From assembly GCF_019636135.1 (NCBI RefSeq), contig NZ_JAHBYD010000011.1, positions 62,001-126,000 of the forward strand: 64,000 nucleotides of DNA, read 5' to 3'. The position numbers and the translations under genes are program-made. Shown here in pieces: positions 44,404 to 53,289 of the stretch. How positions within the stretch are numbered: the first letter of the stretch is position 1; each line of letters opens with the position of its first letter. This DNA comes from Phenylobacterium sp. (GTDB lineage Bacteria; Pseudomonadota; Alphaproteobacteria; Caulobacterales; Caulobacteraceae). The notes beneath the pieces are model-generated. The model saw nothing but the letters and a program-made list of their open reading frames with translations. It did no database searches and was not told where the DNA came from.

Positions 44404-44515
44404 CTCGAATCTTATCGCGGCGTCCCGGGCCGTAGGATAGGGACCCGCGAGCCCTGCCTCTGTACGATACTCGACAGAGGCCGTTCGGGTCCAACCGACG
44501 CTTCGCGATTTCCCG

Positions 44516-44986
44516 ATGAGCCGAACGACGCCCGCCACACTCGCCCTCGACCGCGCTGGCGTCGCCTACGCCTTGGCGAGCTACGACTATGACCCGGGCG
44601 CCGAGCGCGTGGGGCTGCAGGCGGCCGAGGCGCTGGGCGTCCCGGCGGGCGAGGTGCTGAAGACCCTGATGGTCCGCGCCGACGGCAGGCCCGCCTGCGT
44701 GGTGCTGGCGTCCGACCGGGAGGTGACGATGAAGAAGCTGGCGGCCGCGCTGGACGCCAAGTCGGCCGAGATGATGAAGCCGGCCGACGCCGAGCGCATG
44801 ACCGGCTACCGCGTCGGCGGCGTCAGCCCCTTCGGCCAGAAGCGCCAGGTCCCGACGGTGATCGACGCCGACGCCGCGGCGCTCCGCGAGGCGTTCGTGA
44901 ACGCCGGCCAGCGGGGCCTGCAGGCGCGGCTCGCGCCGGCCGATCTCGTGCGCGTGCTCGGCGCGACGGTCGCGGCCGTCACCTGA
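44516..44986 (+). CDS. ybaK: YbaK/EbsC-family aminoacyl-tRNA deacylase
   Basis: 156 residues, typical of YbaK. It has EALGVPAGEVLKTLMVRADG with the key Lys, DREVTMKKLAAALDAKSAEM and GYRVGGVSPFGQKRQVPTVID, the GGxxPFG loop of the family. It likely hydrolyses mischarged Cys-tRNA(Pro). It is divergent from bphO and ends before an inverted repeat. Confidence 0.9.
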   Translation: MSRTTPATLALDRAGVAYALASYDYDPGAERVGLQAAEALGVPAGEVLKTLMVRADGRPACVVLASDREVTMKKLAAALDAKSAEMMKPADAERMTGYRVGGVSPFGQKRQVPTVIDADAAALREAFVNAGQRGLQARLAPADLVRVLGATVAAVT

Positions 44987-45020
44987 GCCGGCGGCTCTCT
45001 GCGCGCCGCAGGCGCTGTCG

Positions 45021-45100
45021 TTTCGAACCACCAAGGCCACCAAGGGCGCCAAGGGCGACGCCAACCTCTTCGTGACCTTGGTGGGCTTGGTGTCGAATTC
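45021..45100. repeat. inverted repeat with CACCAAGG arms
   Basis: The left arm 45021-45045 (TTTCGAACCACCAAGG...CACCAAGG) is largely the reverse complement of 45076-45100 (CCTTGGTGGG...TCGAATTC), with about 22 of 25 matches and one gap. The arms also contain the direct repeat CCACCAAGG. It lies between the convergent ybaK and small-protein genes. It shares the arm-centre-arm plan with the other intergenic repeats but not their sequence. Confidence 0.7.
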
Positions 45101-45184
45101 GCGGCGCTGACGCGCCAGCGGGGCAAGCCCTTCCTCCGCACGGGGCGAAGGGCCGCTGGAGCACGCGCTGAATGTGGATTGGCC

Positions 45185-45514
45185 CTAGCGCGACGACCCG
45201 ATGCGGGCCATCACCTCGCCCGGGATGCGGTACCGCTCGACCAGCGTGTGGTGGTCGGTCAGGTCGCACGCCTCATGCTGCACCACGAGACTCCAGACGG
45301 CCTCCGCCGCGGCGTCCAGGAGCGGCTGGCGCTCGGCGCGCGCGCCGCCGCGGACGTCGAAGTCGCGCAGCGCCCGCAGGCTCTGCTCGACGTCACGCTC
45401 GGTGTGGCCGACGGCGCAGTCGATCTCTTCCAGCAGGTCGAACTTCAGGTGGGCCTCGCCGCTGTCGACATGGGCAGGTTCGGCGAGGTGCTGAGGCAGT
45501 CTGAGTGCGGACAT
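45185..45514 (-). CDS. small conserved protein, paralogue of the gene at 46187 (DUF6665-like)
   Basis: 109 residues. It aligns along its length with the 104-residue product at 46187-46501: MSALRLPQHL versus MSSLRMPQSL, LLEEIDCAVG versus LLEEQAHSLG, AAAEAVWSLVVQHEACDL versus AAADAVWGFLVQREIMGL, and YRIPGEVMARIG versus YGIPREVLARLG. It is mostly helical with no signal peptide. Family assignment to DUF6665 is tentative. AAGGAGG lies 5 nt before ATG 45514. Function unknown. Confidence 0.75.
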   Translation of the reverse strand: MSALRLPQHLAEPAHVDSGEAHLKFDLLEEIDCAVGHTERDVEQSLRALRDFDVRGGARAERQPLLDAAAEAVWSLVVQHEACDLTDHHTLVERYRIPGEVMARIGSSR

Positions 45515-45605
45515 GCCGCCTCCTTGGCTCTCGATGATCACCTGAGCCGACCATACCACCGTGGCGCCGAAGCGGCGAATGCTCCCGCTTATTTGAACCG
45601 CGCCT

Positions 45606-46127
45606 TCAGGCCTTGATGCGCGGCGCGCCCATGAAGTCGCGCTTGCCGAGCGGCGCGCCCTGCGCGCGGAGCACGTCGTACCCGGTCGTGGCGTGGAAGT
45701 AGAAGTTGGGCAGCGAGAACGACAGCAGGAAGTCGCCGCCGCGGAACGGCATCTGGCGCGGGCCCAGCTCGAAGACCAGGTCCTTGTCCTCCAGCGCGTT
45801 CACCTCGTCGGGCGTCAGCGCCGAAAGCTCGGCGATGGCGTCGGCCACCTCCTTCTGCAGGCCGGCGTAGTCGAGCTTGGCGTCCCACAGCGGCGGGCGG
45901 AACACGCCGGCCTTCACGCCCGCGATCGCGCCCCGGGCGTGATGGACGGTGGCGATCACCTGGCTGCGCAGCGGCCACTGGTCGTCGCAGAGGCGGGCCT
46001 CGACCAGGTCTTCCGGATTCCTGCCGGCCTCCACCGCATGCGCGCGGGCCTTTTCCAGGTAGCCGGCCACCGCCGGCAGGATCTGCAGGAACGTACGCAC
46101 GGAGGCGTCGTAGAGCGTGATGGCCAT
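45606..46127 (-). CDS. DUF1993-family protein
   Basis: 173 residues. The start MAITLYDASVRTFLQILPAV and the later HATTGYDVLRAQGAPLGKRD match DUF1993 proteins, which belong to the DinB/YfiT-like four-helix fold. Histidines in TVHHARGA and FYFHATTGYD could bind a metal as in that fold. The function is unknown; detoxification roles have been suggested for relatives. It lies between the two paralogous small-protein genes on the same strand. Confidence 0.83.
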   Translation of the reverse strand: MAITLYDASVRTFLQILPAVAGYLEKARAHAVEAGRNPEDLVEARLCDDQWPLRSQVIATVHHARGAIAGVKAGVFRPPLWDAKLDYAGLQKEVADAIAELSALTPDEVNALEDKDLVFELGPRQMPFRGGDFLLSFSLPNFYFHATTGYDVLRAQGAPLGKRDFMGAPRIKA

Positions 46128-46186
46128 GGTCGTTGTCTCCCCTCGTGGGGCCGGTTCTAGCAGGCCTTCCGCAGGGGCGCCGAGCC

Positions 46187-46501
46187 TCAGCGTGCGCCGA
46201 GGCGGGCCAGCACCTCGCGGGGGATGCCGTACTGCGCGACGACCGCGCTGCGGTCGCGCAGGCCCATGATCTCGCGCTGGACCAGGAAGCCCCAGACCGC
46301 ATCGGCCGCGGCCTTCAGCACGGCTTGCCGCCCCTCGCCGCCCGGATGCTCGCGCAGCGCGGCGAGCGCCGCCTCGACCTTGCGGCCCGCGCGGCCCAGC
46401 GAATGAGCCTGCTCCTCCAGCAGCTCGTAGCGCAGCACCGCCTCGCCGGTCTCGACCTTGAGCCGGGCGACGAGCGATTGCGGCATGCGCAGCGAGGACA
46501 T
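46187..46501 (-). CDS. small conserved protein, paralogue of the gene at 45185 (DUF6665-like)
   Basis: 104 residues, predicted helical, with LLEEQAHSLGRAGRKVEAAL and AADAVWGFLVQREIMGLRDR as the best-conserved parts against its paralogue at 45185-45514. ATG 46501 matches the paralogue start; two further ATGs upstream in frame (46510 and 46522) are possible. An 8-bp hairpin TGGCCGCC/GGCGGCCA (46501-46521) covers this start region and could limit translation. Function unknown. Confidence 0.72.
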   Translation of the reverse strand: MSSLRMPQSLVARLKVETGEAVLRYELLEEQAHSLGRAGRKVEAALAALREHPGGEGRQAVLKAAADAVWGFLVQREIMGLRDRSAVVAQYGIPREVLARLGAR

Positions 46502-46576
46502 GGCCGCCATGTTGGCGGCCACTCCCCGCTTGGCAAGGGGCCCCGCTTGGCAAGGGTCCCGCTTGCAAGCTCGGGC

Positions 46577-46954
46577 TCAGTAGAAGAACCGCTCCTCGGC
46601 GATCTTGCCGTCGCGGATCGCGTAGACGGCGATCTCGTCCAACGTCGTCCGCTCGCCGCCCTTGGGCGTGATGTCCATCTTGAAGCGCACGGCGAACTGG
46701 TCGCCGTTGATGAAGGGCCCCTCGACCTCGACGCCGTGGACCTCGTGGTTGGCGTTCCACCACTCGCCCTTGGCGCGGACGCCCTCGACGCCGCGGATCT
46801 CGGCCATGTCGGCGCCGGGCGGGGCGTTCTCGTAGCTGACCACGTCGGCGGCCCAGTATTTCTCGCCGGACGCGTCGAACTCGCCGGCCTTCCACATGGC
46901 CACCAGGTCGGCGGCGACATCGGCGACGGTGGGGCGGTCCTGGACTTCGCTCAT
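46577..46954 (-). CDS. SnoaL-like/NTF2-fold protein
   Basis: 125 residues. The pattern VADVAADLVAMWKAGEFDAS, EKYWAADVVSYENAPPG and a C-terminal strand pair KIAEERFFY fits the SnoaL-like (NTF2) cone-shaped fold. Members are isomerases, cyclases or binding proteins; no catalytic pair can be assigned here. It is likely cotranscribed with the genes downstream on the minus strand (46501 onward). ATG 46954 follows an AGGAG-like site. Confidence 0.78.
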   Translation of the reverse strand: MSEVQDRPTVADVAADLVAMWKAGEFDASGEKYWAADVVSYENAPPGADMAEIRGVEGVRAKGEWWNANHEVHGVEVEGPFINGDQFAVRFKMDITPKGGERTTLDEIAVYAIRDGKIAEERFFY

Positions 46955-47072
46955 GGGTTCCTCCTGGGGTGATGAGGACACTCTAGCGGGGGCTGGTGAC
47001 AGCATCCTGTCAGCAGCAAGACGCCGCCGCACCGAAGTGCGACGGCGTTCGCTTCAGCGGGGCGGCGCCCGA

Positions 47073-48092
47073 TCAGTCGCCAAACACGTCGGCGAGGTCT
47101 TCGGCGACGGTAGGGAGCCGCCAGGATCGTCCCACGTCCGAAGACAGGGCGCGCTCCAGTTGCCAGCCGCTGCGACCGACATAGACGCCGACGGCGGTCA
47201 GGTCTGCGACCAGCTCGGCGCGGGTCTCCTTGTCGAGCGCCGCGTTCTTCGGCCCCTTCGCCTCCTCCAGCCGCCAGCCGAAGATGGCGTCGCGGCTGAT
47301 CTCCACGACGGCGCCGTCAGCGCCCATCCACTCGTAGTAGGCCGCCCCGCCGGCTACCGCGTGCGAGACACGGCCGGCCAGGCAGTTCCCGTAGCGGCTG
47401 GCCGCCTCGCGCATCGCCGCCTTGGTGGCCAGCGGCTTGAGACGCTCGGTCGCCGCGAACGGCGGCGCCGGCGGTTCGGGGTAGAGGTCCTCGACCACCG
47501 CTTCGAACAGCGCCGCCTCGGTCTCCAGCTGAGCCCAGCGGAGCGCCGCCGCGTCGGCCACCGCCGCGCCCGAGCGACAGGCGATGGCGCCCTGCGCCTC
47601 GGCTACGGCGGCCGCACCGTCGTCGGTCAGCCGTTGCGCGAGCCCCAGCGCCGCGCCCATCTGCGGCGGCAGGAGCGCCAGCCGCGCGATGGCCGCCACG
47701 TCGATGGTCTCGGCGTGGCGCAGCGTCTTCGCCGCGGCAGGCTCACCCAGCAGGACCAGCAGTCGGCGGTAGACCACCGCCGGGCACGCCGTTTCGCCCA
47801 GGCGCGCCAACGCCCGCTCGAGGCCCGGCGGATTGCCGCCCAGCACGAGCCGGACGCCGTTGCGCAGCCGACCGGCCAGCACCGCGTCGGCGACCATCGC
47901 GAGGTCGCGCCCGGTGGCAAGCGCCAGGCACGCGAGATGGCGCCGCGCCGTCGGCGCGGTCAGAAACGCGGTGTGCGGTTCGGGCCAGACCTTGGCCACG
48001 GCGTGGGCGAATTCGCCGGCCACGAACTTCAGGAGGGCGCTCGGCTCGGTCCGCGCCGGGACCAGGGCGAGGCCCGGGATCAGCTTGAGCAT
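47073..48092 (-). CDS. hypothetical protein with PcfJ-like C-terminal segment
   Basis: 339 residues, Ala-rich and helical without a signal peptide or membrane segment. The C-terminal segment around residues 235-285 (ASRYGNCLAG, GGAAYYEWMG and ISRDAIFGWRLEEAKGPKN) is faintly similar to PcfJ-like proteins, a group of unknown biochemical role seen on plasmids and phages. I do not recognise the N-terminal two thirds. The 265 nt upstream up to the HTH gene show no clear gene. Confidence 0.6.
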   Translation of the reverse strand: MLKLIPGLALVPARTEPSALLKFVAGEFAHAVAKVWPEPHTAFLTAPTARRHLACLALATGRDLAMVADAVLAGRLRNGVRLVLGGNPPGLERALARLGETACPAVVYRRLLVLLGEPAAAKTLRHAETIDVAAIARLALLPPQMGAALGLAQRLTDDGAAAVAEAQGAIACRSGAAVADAAALRWAQLETEAALFEAVVEDLYPEPPAPPFAATERLKPLATKAAMREAASRYGNCLAGRVSHAVAGGAAYYEWMGADGAVVEISRDAIFGWRLEEAKGPKNAALDKETRAELVADLTAVGVYVGRSGWQLERALSSDVGRSWRLPTVAEDLADVFGD

Positions 48093-48357
48093 GGTCAGCT
48101 CCAGAGGGATGCGCCGCAGTCCCTCGGGAGCGCGGCAGGCTAGCGGCGTGGGATGCGCGCGCCCGGTTCCGTGGCGACGCGCACGCGCGAGGACGCCGGC
48201 TGGCGGTCCTTCGTCTGCGTGTGATTTTGCGTCGGCATTCGGATGCCCCTGTGGAAGAGGCCGGCCGTCTCTCATGGACCGGCGTTCGGGCGCAAGGCCG
48301 AGCTTGGCGGCGCCTCGACTTCGTTAAGGCCTGTGGCCGGGCGGCCACGCCGGAGCT

Positions 48358-48594
48358 TCAGGGCTCGGGCCGGCGGACGGCCTGGACGTTCAGGTGATCG
48401 GGCCTCTGGCCGGTGATCTTGTAGAGGAGCAGCCAGCTTTGGATCGCCGCCGCGACGGGGCCGGGTATCGGCAGGCCCGCGAACCATCTGGAGACGGTCG
48501 AGCGGTCGACGTCCAACCCTTCGGCGAGACGGGACATCCAGCCCCGCTCGCCGAAGAGAAGGATCGCCGCGCGACGGAGCTCTTCAGCCGTCAT
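48358..48594 (-). CDS. small helix-turn-helix protein
   Basis: 78 residues. LFGERGWMSRLAEGLDVDRSTVSRWFAGL is a good helix-turn-helix: an initial helix, the turn at GLDVD and the recognition helix RSTVSRWF. It resembles short XRE-like regulators found next to TROVE/Ro genes. ATG 48594 overlaps the TGA of the Ro60 remnant (ATGA), so it is translationally coupled to it. The target may be the rtcB operon itself; this is inference from context. Confidence 0.75.
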   Translation of the reverse strand: MTAEELRRAAILLFGERGWMSRLAEGLDVDRSTVSRWFAGLPIPGPVAAAIQSWLLLYKITGQRPDHLNVQAVRRPEP

Positions 48595-49028
48595 GCCTGG
48601 CCTTGTGGCACGAGTCCTTCGGACTCGCGGATGTAGGTCAGCACGGCCTCGTAGAAGCCGTCGATGTGGGTCCACTTGCCGTAGCCCACACCGTTCCGGG
48701 CGCTGGCGACGTTGACCATGTAGGCCTTCGACGCCTTCGGATCCGGAACCTTGTCGTGCGACTGCTCGTCGGTGATGACGATCAGCCGGTCGTGCGGCAG
48801 GCGGTTCACCTGCTCGACGGCCTTGCCCAGCCACGTACCGCTGTGCGGCTGCGACCGGACGACCGCGTCCACCCCGACCATGCCCCGGCGCGCCGGGACT
48901 TCCACCACCTGCTCGGAGAAGGTGAAGACCCGAACGTCGCCTGGGATGACGGACGCCAGCGTCGCCGCCGCGTCCAACCGGGTGAGCGGAGAGGACGCGC
49001 TGACAGCCCATGAAGTTGCATTACGCAA
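48591..49028 (-). pseudogene. truncated TROVE/Ro60 (Rsr) protein, C-terminal vWA part only
   Basis: An open frame of 145 codons from TTG 49028. It matches only the C-terminal von Willebrand A half of bacterial Ro60: SSPLTRLDAAATLASVIPG, FSEQVVEVPARRGMVGVDAV, RLIVITDEQSHDKVPDPK and NGVGYGKWTHIDGFYEAVL. The RNA-binding TROVE ring and the DxSGS metal site are missing; the homology begins just after where that motif should be. It starts 24 nt after the rtcB stop, so a deletion next to rtcB is likely. The remaining frame is intact and coupled to the HTH gene, so a short product may still be made. Confidence 0.72.
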
Positions 49029-49052
49029 CAGATAGCTTCAACGCGCCCTACC

Positions 49053-50270
<1,218 letters not shown>

Positions 50271-50339
50271 CGGACACTCTCCTGGAACTTCTGCGTTCCT
50301 CCCGGCCCCCCGCGGCGGGCGAAGCGTACTTCCGAAACG

Positions 50340-50375
50340 AAGAACCCCTCCGCGGCCGGGCCGGGAGGGGTTCTT
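50340..50375 (-). terminator. 12-bp hairpin between the 31-residue frame and rtcB
   Basis: AAGAACCCCTCC (50340-50351) pairs exactly with GGAGGGGTTCTT (50364-50375) around a 12-nt GC-rich loop. On the minus strand it is followed by CGTTTCGG rather than a pure T-run. It lies 27 nt downstream of the small frame stop and 70 nt upstream of rtcB, so it could end a short transcript or act as a leader hairpin for rtcB. It is the most stable structure in this 347-nt gap. Confidence 0.6.
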
Positions 50376-50401
50376 CGTACAAGCCTCGAATATGCCGAGA
50401 C

Positions 50402-50497
50402 CTAAGCCGAACCGACCTCCCACGCGCACGCGCTCATACCCTCGACCTGGCGGTCGCAGGCGCTGGCGAGCGGCTTGGTGATAGGACGGTTGAACAC
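50402..50497 (-). CDS. possible 31-residue small protein
   Basis: GTG 50497 is preceded by AAGGAG with 6-nt spacing, an excellent ribosome binding site. The product is MFNRPITKPLASACDRQVEG followed by an 11-residue tail ending in AWEVGSA, with two Cys. The stop is followed by a 12-bp hairpin. It has no match that I recognise. It could be an independent small protein or an upstream frame that influences rtcB. Shortness makes it uncertain. Confidence 0.42.
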   Translation of the reverse strand: MFNRPITKPLASACDRQVEGMSACAWEVGSA

Positions 50498-50617
50498 GGG
50501 CCTCTCCTTCGAGGCCGGCGCGGATACACCCGCCCCGCCCCGCCGGGAAGCGATAGTTTCGCCCGCAACCAACCTTGGCCGCCGGGTGTGGCTGCGGAAC
50601 CACGATCACGTATCGCG

Positions 50618-51394
50618 CTATCCGGGGCTGGCGCTGATCCCGCCGTCCACCGTGAAGACCACGCCGGTCGTGTAGGCGCTGCGGTCGGAGGCCAGGAACG
50701 CCATCAGGTCGGCGATCTCGCGCGGCCTGGCGGGGCGGCCCAGCGGGTAGTTGGCCATGAGCTCGCGGTAGCGGCCCTCGTCGTTGAAGCGCCGCCCCGC
50801 GGCCGCCTTCATCAGCGTGACGATGCGGTCGGTCTCGACCGGGCCCGGGCTCACGCCCACCACGCGGATCCCGTCGCGCAGCGACCTGCCGCCCAGCGCG
50901 CGGGTGAAGGCGTAGAGCGCCGCGTTGCCGGTGGAGCCCGCGATATAGCCCGCGTCCATGCGCTCGCCCGCCGCGCCGATGTCGTTGATGATCACGCCCG
51001 AGCCGCGGGCCTTCATGTGCGCGTAGATGGCCCGCGTGAGGTTGATGTAGCCGAACACCTTCAGCTCCCAGGCGTGCCGCCAGCGCTCCTCGTCGACGGC
51101 GTCCAGCGCGCCGCCCGGGATGTCTCCGGCGTTGTTGACCAGGACGTCGACATCCTTGCCCGCCTCGGCCAGCGCCTTGAGCTGATCCGGATCGCGGATG
51201 TCGGTGGGGACGGCGCGGGCCTGGATCTGGTGCTGTCCGCGCAGCCGCTCGCACAGCGCCTCCAGCGCCTCGCCGGACCGCGCCGCGAGGATCAGGTCGC
51301 ACCCCTCCTCCGCGAACGCCTCGGCCGCCGCCGCGCCGATCCCCCTGGACGCGCCCGTGATCAGCACCGTCCGCCCGCGAAGGTTCAGGTCCAT
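50618..51394 (-). CDS. SDR-fold protein with non-canonical active site
   Basis: 258 residues. The cofactor motif TGASRGIGAAAAEAF and VDVLVNNAGDIPGGAL are normal for classical SDRs. The active-site stretch reads INDIGAAGERMDAGYIAGST then GNAAL; aligned with the usual S...YxxxK, the Tyr position is Gly 153 and the Lys position Asn 157, though Tyr 150 is close by. Related proteins with YIAGSxGNAAL occur near aromatic-degradation genes, as I recall. It probably binds NAD(P), but the reaction is uncertain. It is divergent from ilvN. Confidence 0.85.
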   Translation of the reverse strand: MDLNLRGRTVLITGASRGIGAAAAEAFAEEGCDLILAARSGEALEALCERLRGQHQIQARAVPTDIRDPDQLKALAEAGKDVDVLVNNAGDIPGGALDAVDEERWRHAWELKVFGYINLTRAIYAHMKARGSGVIINDIGAAGERMDAGYIAGSTGNAALYAFTRALGGRSLRDGIRVVGVSPGPVETDRIVTLMKAAAGRRFNDEGRYRELMANYPLGRPARPREIADLMAFLASDRSAYTTGVVFTVDGGISASPG

Positions 51395-51489
51395 GGCGTT
51401 CCTCCCGTTGGGCCGAGCTTAGCCCGGCGGTTGCGGGCGCGGCCATCCTGTGACACCTGACCCCGGACTCGCCGGGGACTTCGCCGACC

Positions 51490-52038
51490 ATGACCGACCA
51501 GCAGCCCGCCTCCGTCTACGACCTCGCCCACAAGGAGCAGGAGGAGAGCCGCGCGACGTTCGCGGTGCTGGTGGACAACGAGCCCGGCGTGCTGCACCGC
51601 GTGGTCGGGCTCTTCGCGGCGCGCGGCTACAACATCGACAGCCTGACGGTCGCGGAGACCGACGGCAACGCCCACACCAGCCGCATCACCATCGTCACGC
51701 GCGGCACGCCGCAGGTGCTCTCGCAGATCGAGGCGCAGCTTCAGAAGATGGTCTCCACCCGGCACGTCCAGGACGTGACGCGCGACCCCAACGGCATCGA
51801 GCGCGAGCTGGCGCTGGTGAAGGTCCGCGGCACGGGGACGGAGCGGGTCGAGGCGCTGCGCGTCGCCGACATCTTCCGGGCCAAGGTGATCGACACCACC
51901 CACGAGAGCTTCGTCTTCGAGCTGACGGGCGCCTCCACCAAGGTCGACAAGTTCGTGGACCTGATGCGGCCGCTGGGCCTGGTCGAGGTCTCGCGCACCG
52001 GCGTGCTGTCGCTCTCGCGAGGCGTCGAGGTGTTCTAG
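51490..52038 (+). CDS. ilvN: acetolactate synthase small (regulatory) subunit
   Basis: 182 residues. The ACT domain is ATFAVLVDNEPGVLHRVVGL with GYNIDSLTVAETD; the C-terminal half has FVFELTGASTKVDKFVDLM and ends RTGVLSLSRGVEVF. It activates the large subunit and confers valine feedback. In many relatives it follows ilvB directly; here about 11 kb of other genes lie between. It has no visible leader peptide of its own. An inverted repeat follows about 85 nt after the stop. Confidence 0.95.
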   Translation: MTDQQPASVYDLAHKEQEESRATFAVLVDNEPGVLHRVVGLFAARGYNIDSLTVAETDGNAHTSRITIVTRGTPQVLSQIEAQLQKMVSTRHVQDVTRDPNGIERELALVKVRGTGTERVEALRVADIFRAKVIDTTHESFVFELTGASTKVDKFVDLMRPLGLVEVSRTGVLSLSRGVEVF

Positions 52039-52122
52039 CCGGAGGCCGTCAGGGACCTGGACGCTCCGCAACGGCCTGCGGCCGGACGGCGCAGGGAAGA
52101 GCAGACCTCCCTCCCCCTCACT

Positions 52123-52249
52123 CGTCATCCCGCGGCTTGTCCGCGGGACCCATGGACACGGGAGAGCGTGGTGACCCGCGGCGTCGCCGCCTGCGCCCTG
52201 TCTCCCGCCCCGGCGTTCATGGGTCCCGCGGACAAGCCGCGGGATGACG
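52123..52249. repeat. inverted-repeat element, family B copy 3 (perfect 32-bp arms)
   Basis: The arm at 52123-52154 (CGTCATCCCGCGGC to GGGACCCATG) and the arm at 52218-52249 are exact reverse complements over 32 bp. Each arm can also fold (CCCGCGG/CCGCGGG). The centre is 63 nt, the same as in copy 1. It occupies most of the space between ilvN and the following gene. Perfect arms suggest recent insertion or gene conversion. Confidence 0.85.
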
Positions 52250-52332
52250 GGGATGGATGGAGTATCGCGCAAGCTCTGCCCCTGCGGGGCCGGCGCCACG
52301 GAACCGCCGTGGGGACGTGGCTCTTTTCCTCC

Positions 52333-53289
52333 GTGTCTGCGCGCCTGATCACCCTGGCCCTGGCGGCGGCCGTCGCTCTGCCCGCCCAAGCCCAGCTCCT
52401 AGGCAAGAAGCGGGTCGCAGGCCCGCCTGAAGGCGCGCCGATCACCGAGGTCGAGGCCTGGCCCTATCCCGCGCCCGAACCCGAGGGCTGGTGGGACGAC
52501 AAGCGCCCGAAGGTCCCCGAGGAGGCCGACCCGCTGGGCGGGCGGCGCATCCGCAGCGTCGAGCAGCTCGTGAAGCCCGACAACGGCGTCGAGGCGTCCA
52601 CCTACCGCCTGTGGGGCCTGATGCCGCTCCAATGGCAGCTCGTCCGCGGCGACGAGATGATCCTGGAGGTCTGGACGCGGCCCTCCAACAGCGTGCGCCA
52701 GACGGTGACGCGGGTGACGGTCCGCTCGGACGGCGACGTGTTCGTGCAGGCCCGCGCGGGCCTCGCCTGCTGCGAGGCGGGGATCGGCCGGCGGATGGGC
52801 TTCGACCGGCGCCTGCCGCCGGGCTCGGCGGCGCGGTTCCAGGCGCTGAAGACCGTGCCGGTCTGGGCCTCGCCGCGCGACGTGCGGGTCGTGGAGGCGG
52901 GCGCGGCCGAGGCGGTCTGCGTCGAGGGCACCGCCTACGACATCACGCTGGTGACGCCCGGCCGCTCGACCACCCTGCACCGCGCCTGCGACCCCGCCGA
53001 GGTGGGCGAGGCGGCCGACGTGCTGGAGCCGGTGCTGGCCGCGGCGCTGGGCCACGACCCGCGCTTCGACGTGCTGTTCCGCGGCGGCGCGAGCTTCGCG
53101 GGCGCCCGAAGCGCCTACCGCGACCTGCTGGCCTCGAACGGCCGCCTGACGCCCAACCCGGACGCACGCCAGCCGCCGCCGGGCCAGGAGGGCGCGCCGC
53201 CGGCCGAGAACGAGGCCGGGACGCCCTCGAGCGGGACTACGCCGCCTGCGCCTGAGTCTCTGCCTGGGCCTGCGTCTCCGCCGCCTTGA
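52333..53289 (+). CDS. secreted hypothetical protein
   Basis: 318 residues if GTG 52333 is used, giving MSARLITLALAAAVALPAQA, a signal peptide. The body has no motif I recognise; it contains RAGLACCEAGIGRRMGFDRR with adjacent Cys and two more Cys (AVCVEG, HRACDPAEV) that could pair in the periplasm. The C-terminal 45 residues are Pro/Gly/Glu-rich and disordered. An in-frame GTG at 52309 is also possible; neither has a good ribosome binding site. Its last 53 nt overlap the convergent YciB-like gene. Confidence 0.65.
   Translation: MSARLITLALAAAVALPAQAQLLGKKRVAGPPEGAPITEVEAWPYPAPEPEGWWDDKRPKVPEEADPLGGRRIRSVEQLVKPDNGVEASTYRLWGLMPLQWQLVRGDEMILEVWTRPSNSVRQTVTRVTVRSDGDVFVQARAGLACCEAGIGRRMGFDRRLPPGSAARFQALKTVPVWASPRDVRVVEAGAAEAVCVEGTAYDITLVTPGRSTTLHRACDPAEVGEAADVLEPVLAAALGHDPRFDVLFRGGASFAGARSAYRDLLASNGRLTPNPDARQPPPGQEGAPPAENEAGTPSSGTTPPAPESLPGPASPPP

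Noticed and set aside
45179..45616. Plus-strand frame over the small DUF6665-like gene
   Set aside because: The minus-strand frame has AAGGAGG and a paralogue at 46187; the plus frame has neither.
48093..48357. Gene in the 265-nt gap between the HTH gene and the PcfJ-like gene
   Set aside because: The available frames lack ribosome binding sites and recognisable sequence; I see nothing supportable there.
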